This document shows positions 27,734-31,356 of a DNA stretch of 31,356 bases, one piece after another. Each line of letters begins with the position of its first letter. The first letter of the stretch is position 1. Location: assembly GCA_048493715.1 (NCBI GenBank), contig JBGDCZ010000031.1, forward strand, positions 1 through 31,356, given 5' to 3'. The DNA comes from Arsenophonus sp048493715. Its GTDB lineage: Bacteria > Pseudomonadota > Gammaproteobacteria > Enterobacterales > Enterobacteriaceae. A model generated the notes under the pieces. It worked only from the letters and a program-made list of their open reading frames with translations. It was not told the origin of the DNA and ran no database searches. Made by a program: the position numbers and the translations under genes.

Positions 27734-29266
27734 ATGCAATGCACTGTAACAAAAACTAAAACTTTCTTTGGACATCCCTATCCATTGAGTTCTCTCTTCT
27801 TAACTGAGATGTGGGAACGTTTTTCATTTTACGGCGTGCGACCACTGCTGATCTTATTTATGAGTGCAAGCTTATTTCAAGGAGGAATGGGATTAACAAT
27901 CGAACAAGCTTCAGCTATTGTGGGTATTTTTGCCGGTGGGGTTTATATTACATCACTGCCAGGCGGCTGGTTAGCTGACAACTGGCTTGGACAACATAAA
28001 GCGGTTTGGTATGGCTCACTGATTATTGCCTTAGGCCATCTTTCAATCGCGCTGTCTGCAATCTGGGGGAATAGTCTATTTTTTATTGGGTTATTATTCA
28101 TTGTACTAGGCACGGGTTTATTTAAAACCTGTGTTACTATTATGGTTGGTACACTGTATAGAAAAAATGATACACGTCGTGATGGCGGATTTTCACTCTT
28201 CTATATGGGAATTAACATCGGCTCATTTATTGCACCATTAATTATTGGGCCACTTCACGAAAAATATGGTTGGCATATTGGCTTTGGCCTTGGCGGAATT
28301 GGTATGCTGATTTCGCTATTGATCTTTCGATTTTATGCCGTACCACAAATACGTCGTTACAGTAAAGAAACGGGTATTGATGCTAGTTGGGAGCAACCAA
28401 CTATGAAGCGTAAAAACGTCGGGAAATGGATTGCATTAGCGATGCTATTATTAACTGCTTTAGTGATACTTATTGCAACAGATATCGTGCCATTTAACGC
28501 GACAATTGTAGCAAAAAGCTTTGCTTATATTATCGCCACCTTTGTTAGCATCTACTTTATCTATATGTTTTTCCTCACCGTGTTAAATCAAAATGAGCGC
28601 TTACGCTTATTAGTCTGTCTTATCCTACTTATTTCAGCGACATTTTTCTGGTCAGCGTTTGAGCAAAAACCGACTTCTTTTAATATCTTTGCACGTGACT
28701 ATACCGATCGCCACTTTAGTAATGGATTTGAAATCCCAACCATATGGTTTCAATCAATTAATGCACTTTTCATCATCATTCTTGCCCCGCTATTCAGTTG
28801 GTTATGGCCAACTATGGCTAAGCACGATATAAATCCTAGCAGTACCACAAAATTTGTCATTGGCATCTTATTTGCTGCTGCTGGCTTTGCCGTTATGATG
28901 ATAGCAGCAAACATTGTCATCACGCATAATATTAATGTCTCGCCAGGTTGGTTAGTTAGCAGTATTTTGCTATTAACTTTAGGTGAATTATGCCTAAGTC
29001 CTATCGGACTAGCAACAATGACACTGCTAGCACCAAAAAAAATGCGCGGACAAGTTATGGGTCTTTGGTTTTGTGCTAGTGCGCTAGGTAATCTGGTTGC
29101 AGGAATTATGGGAGGAAATATTAATAAAGAGCAATTACAGTCTATGCCAGCCCTCTTTTCCCATGTTACGATTGTATTAATGATTTGTGCTGCTGTATTG
29201 GCAATTTTAATTATTCCTATCCGAAAAATGCTGCAAAATGCCAATGCAGATCAACAACCAACTTAA
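27734..29266 (+). CDS. POT/PTR2-family proton-dependent peptide transporter
   Basis: This is an inner-membrane proton symporter for di- and tripeptides, 510 residues with about 12-14 hydrophobic segments. The family motif ExxERF is at Glu25-Phe30 (TEMWERFSFYG). The PTR2 signature is near residues 150-175 (DGGFSLFYMGINIGSFIAPL). GTGLFK, with the family Lys, and the C-terminal GELCLSPIGLATMTLLAP block (E-x-x-x-S-x-x-G) are present. The first 14 residues differ from E. coli DtpA-D. The internal blocks look closer to the DtpT-like branch than to DtpA, so a dtp letter is not assigned. No lesion is seen. A peptide importer is plausible for a symbiont relying on host amino acids; the substrate is inferred from family only. 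Confidence 0.9.
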   Translation: MQCTVTKTKTFFGHPYPLSSLFLTEMWERFSFYGVRPLLILFMSASLFQGGMGLTIEQASAIVGIFAGGVYITSLPGGWLADNWLGQHKAVWYGSLIIALGHLSIALSAIWGNSLFFIGLLFIVLGTGLFKTCVTIMVGTLYRKNDTRRDGGFSLFYMGINIGSFIAPLIIGPLHEKYGWHIGFGLGGIGMLISLLIFRFYAVPQIRRYSKETGIDASWEQPTMKRKNVGKWIALAMLLLTALVILIATDIVPFNATIVAKSFAYIIATFVSIYFIYMFFLTVLNQNERLRLLVCLILLISATFFWSAFEQKPTSFNIFARDYTDRHFSNGFEIPTIWFQSINALFIIILAPLFSWLWPTMAKHDINPSSTTKFVIGILFAAAGFAVMMIAANIVITHNINVSPGWLVSSILLLTLGELCLSPIGLATMTLLAPKKMRGQVMGLWFCASALGNLVAGIMGGNINKEQLQSMPALFSHVTIVLMICAAVLAILIIPIRKMLQNANADQQPT

Positions 29267-29286
29267 CACAAATAATTAATTCCCTC

Positions 29287-29337
29287 CCCCTTAGTTGTAA
29301 GATAAGATTAAGGGGATATTTAATTAATCGAATATCC
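29287..29337 (+). terminator. tandem hairpins after the peptide transporter
   Basis: CCCCTTA (29287-29293) pairs with TAAGGGG (29309-29315), and GGATATT (29314-29320) pairs with AATATCC (29331-29337). The two stems share two bases and could be alternatives. No long T-run follows, so terminator function is tentative. Confidence 0.4.
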
Positions 29338-29582
29338 TTACCGTTAATCACATCTTTAACACAATGACTTAATAGCTAACAACAATAAAAGTGTTACTTT
29401 TTTCACGATGAAAACGATGATCTAACTAATTAGAATAGCTATCAATGTCAACTTATATTACAGTATAAATTAGGATCAAGCGAAACATCTGACATTCTAA
29501 GCGCAAATAGCTATTATCATCTTTTTTGATAAATGGTATTTATTAAATCTGACTCTATCAGCAAGCTCAAAAGGCAGATACT

Positions 29583-30121
29583 ATGACAATTGAATATACA
29601 GTGATCGGTGGTGGCTGTTTTTGGTGCACTGAAGCAATATTTAAAGATGTGATCGGTGTAAAATCAGTAGAGAGTGGTTACACAGGTTGCAACGTGAAAA
29701 ACCCTACTTATGAACAGGTCTGTTCCGGCAATACAAGACACGCAGAGGCCACCCGCGTTGCTTTCGACCCATTGCAAGTAAGCTATGATGAACTGCTAGC
29801 TATCCACTTTGCTACCATGATCCAACTCAGCTAAACCGACAAGGCAATGATATCGGTAGCTAATATCGTTCCGCTATTTTTTTCACCTGTGAAAAACAAA
29901 AACAGACTACCGAAATAGCAATAAAATCTGCCCAACAAGCCTATACGGACCCAATAGTAACAACATTGGAAGGATTTAAAGAATGGTATCCGGCTGAAAT
30001 ATATCATCAAAATTATTGGCAAAATGCAGGCCAACAAAACAGTTATTGTTTAGCCATAATCCCAGCAAAACTGCAAAAATTACGTTTGCTTTTTGCCAAA
30101 CATAGTAAATCACTATCTTAA
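29583..30121 (+). pseudogene. msrA: msrA, peptide methionine sulfoxide reductase A, broken
   Basis: MsrA repairs oxidised methionine (S epimer). The active-site motif GGGCFWCTEAIFKDVIGVKS is complete with the nucleophilic Cys, followed by SGYTG and TYEQVCSGNTRHAEAT. Near 29817 the sequence ACCATGATCC lacks one C compared with the expected ACC-CAT-GAT (THDPTQLNRQGNDIG), shifting the frame. In the restored frame TAA replaces the Gln of the usual GxQYRSAIFF. The C-terminus is recognisable (EIYHQNYWQN and AIIPAKLQKLRLLF) to TAA 30119-30121. The length corresponds to the short, about 180-residue, MsrA form. Confidence 0.92.
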
Positions 30122-30383
30122 TCAGATTACGAACCTTTATAAAAAGAAATAATTAACACAGCGCAAGAGATTTAAAGCTATTTTAGTATCCGCAATCATT
30201 AATTTGTTACAAATACTTATTTAAATAGCCACTGTTGATGATTAGATAACGCCAAACACTAACACCTGCTAATTATTATCTTTTGGCCTCTCAGTAATAA
30301 TTTGGCAATTCAACTAGTTTTATTATTTATACTGTCATGCAGGATTTTTAAATCCCCATAAGTTTTAACATGCTTTTTTATAT

Positions 30384-30704
30384 CTAAATAGGTAATATCT
30401 CCATTTTATCAATTAATATAGCTAAATTTTGTTCACTAATTTTTCTTTTATCAGAGCCAGTTACCACTTTAGCAAGTAGACTTATTGACGTTCTCATAGT
30501 AGCCCTGCCATCATCTCTATTACCACGCCCATAATTCAACAAGTTAGGATTATCCGGTTCATAATTAACAACACTATTTTTTACACTAGTAAGCCGATTC
30601 GATAAAGGCGAAGTATTACTAATGTTAGTATCAATTGAACTTATAGAATTCTTACTTATTAATCGGCCATAACCATAACCTTGCCTAATACCAAAATTAC
30701 TCAT
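30384..30704 (-). CDS. hypothetical protein, 106 residues
   Basis: A complete frame whose ATG is preceded by AGGT about eight bases upstream, a weak ribosome site. The protein starts MSNFGIRQGYGYGRLISKNS, is rich in Ser, Asn and Thr in its first half, and has a helical, charged C-terminal third (KRKISEQNLAILIDKMEIL). There is no signal peptide, membrane segment or cysteine. I do not recognise a family. A polar, flexible Ser/Asn N-terminus is seen in secreted type III substrates but is far from diagnostic. It is separated by 260 bases from msrA and 145 from the next gene. It may be a real orphan gene or an unselected ORF. Confidence 0.5.
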   Translation of the reverse strand: MSNFGIRQGYGYGRLISKNSISSIDTNISNTSPLSNRLTSVKNSVVNYEPDNPNLLNYGRGNRDDGRATMRTSISLLAKVVTGSDKRKISEQNLAILIDKMEILPI

Positions 30705-30848
30705 ACGTTTTACCTATTAGCAACTAAACATAATGTAAGAAGAGAAAACTATATTGCTTATTAATATACTAAAACAATATTGCGCTTTTAACATATTTAT
30801 TTTTGTCAAGCAGTTTTCTTTTTTAAAGTAGAGACATATTCGGTTAGA

Positions 30849-31134
30849 TTAAAACATATAAGCTCTATCGCATACCATCTGCCAACAACTAGGATCAAGA
30901 CTTATTGGTCGATTGCTATCAACTGCTATATGCAAGTTATAGCAATTTTATGCCGACAGAGCCAAATAAAAATCACTTTCTTCTTTCACATAGGTTACCT
31001 TCGGTTTGATCAGCGCGGAAAACACCGCTACCGCCTTCAATTTTATTCAATGCCGGGCAATTTTCAGTGGCCTGAGATGTCAGTGAAAAACCAATCAATG
31101 TTGCTGCTACCATAAGAGTTACTAATTTCTTCAT
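30849..31134 (-). pseudogene. small secreted protein gene, probably frameshifted
   Basis: From ATG 31132-31134, with the strong ribosome site AAGGAGCG, the reverse strand reads a clear Sec signal peptide (MKKLVTLMVAATLIGFSLTS, cleavage after QA) and then ENCPALNKIEGGSGVFRADQ. The frame stops at TGA 30973-30975 after 53 codons. A one-base change would continue it as YVKEESDFYLALSA, a TAA, then NCYNLHIAVDSNRPISLDPS and CWQMVCDRAYMF to 30849. The cysteine spacing and CPxLxxI start are reminiscent of DUF3757 secreted proteins, at low certainty. The extended reading is inference; alternatively the 53-codon ORF is the real gene. Confidence 0.5.
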
Positions 31135-31157
31135 GTCAAACGCTCCTTATTTATACA

Positions 31158-31207
31158 TTTGTACAAACTACTATTTATATACTTATACAAGACTTTATTT
31201 GTATACC
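31158..31207. promoter_or_regulatory. cluster of TTGTA-type palindromes upstream of the secreted-protein gene
   Basis: TTTGTACAAA (31158-31167), TTATACAA (31183-31190) and GTATAC (31201-31206) lie within 50 bases ahead of the small secreted-protein gene. The first two are centred 24 bases apart, so on a similar helical face. On the reverse strand they sit in imperfect direct repeats of about 20 bases (TTGTATAAGTATATAAATAG and TTGTACAAATGTATAAATAA). They could be operator sites or promoter elements; no regulator is identifiable. Confidence 0.4.
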
Positions 31208-31356
31208 AAAAAACGCATCAATAAAACGATAACACGCGTAGGGCGTGAGCGTCGCTGCTTTACAGTTCCAATCCTAGGCAACGCCCTTCTGCTCTTTTCA
31301 ACTGATTGCTCCCATTCTCGTTTTTTCTACCAAAGCTGCAAAAACAAGGCAGTAGC
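31195..31356 (-). other. 3' end of an unrecognised basic ORF, cut by the window edge
   Basis: The reverse strand is open from the window edge except for TAG at codon 10, and ends at TAA 31195-31197. It encodes a very basic tail (WEQSVEKSRRALPRIG, then VKQRRSRPTRVIVLLMRF). Base composition is less AT-rich than the flanks. A transposase C-terminus is one possibility, but I cannot assign a family from 54 codons, and the amber codon suggests a pseudogene. Confidence 0.3.

Noticed and set aside
28750..29244. A 164-codon reverse ORF.
   Set aside because: It is antisense to the POT transporter C-terminal half, whose forward frame has clear family motifs.

Overview
The window is AT-rich DNA from a gammaproteobacterium of the Enterobacterales. 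Its proteins align best, from memory, with those of Escherichia, Proteus, Photorhabdus and Arsenophonus. The order flgF-E-D-C-B | flgA-flgN | flhA-flhB | cheZ-Y-B-R | two MCPs | cheW-A | motB-A | flhC-D in one block is the Morganellaceae/Yersinia layout. Mass pseudogenisation beside intact housekeeping genes points to a host-associated symbiont in genome reduction. Arsenophonus or a close relative is my best guess; this is inference, as no species marker is present.

Positions 1-20247 hold a ruined flagellar and chemotaxis regulon. Of about 20 recognisable genes only flgC and cheW still read through, and cheW has changes at probable contact residues. The rest carry nonsense codons (often CAA/CAG to TAA/TAG), single-base frameshifts and internal deletions. 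Deletions have made three notable structures: flgA runs directly into flgN with flgM gone; a one-base loss puts flhA in the flhB reading frame; and flhB has lost the segment with its NPTH self-cleavage site. The master regulators flhD and flhC have one and two stop codons. A near-consensus sigma-28 promoter survives in front of the dead MCP/che operon. A small intact lipoprotein gene (8207-8518) sits between flhB and cheZ.

Positions 20248-23600 hold a long AT-rich gap upstream of flhD, a decayed dsrB, an intact cold-shock gene with a strong terminator, a decayed ylaC, and three tRNA-Asn(GTT) units. Each tRNA unit has its own promoter. The third has a damaged acceptor and T arm and no terminator.

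Positions 23601-29340 hold the healthy genes: pyrC (pyrimidine synthesis), lpxL (lipid A acylation) and a POT-family peptide transporter. A decayed rcsA lies between pyrC and lpxL. AT-rich spacers separate the genes.

Positions 29341-31356 hold a broken msrA, an unrecognised intact 106-codon ORF, a small secreted-protein gene that looks frameshifted, a cluster of TTGTA-type palindromes in front of it, and the edge of a basic ORF of unknown identity.

Overall, motility, chemotaxis and parts of the Rcs/envelope-stress circuitry are lost, while nucleotide synthesis, lipid A assembly, peptide import, cold-shock protein and tRNA-Asn are kept. I found no CRISPR array, phage or complete insertion sequence, and no clear evidence of a new biological system. 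The most unusual items are the fused or chimeric relics and the unassigned small proteins.
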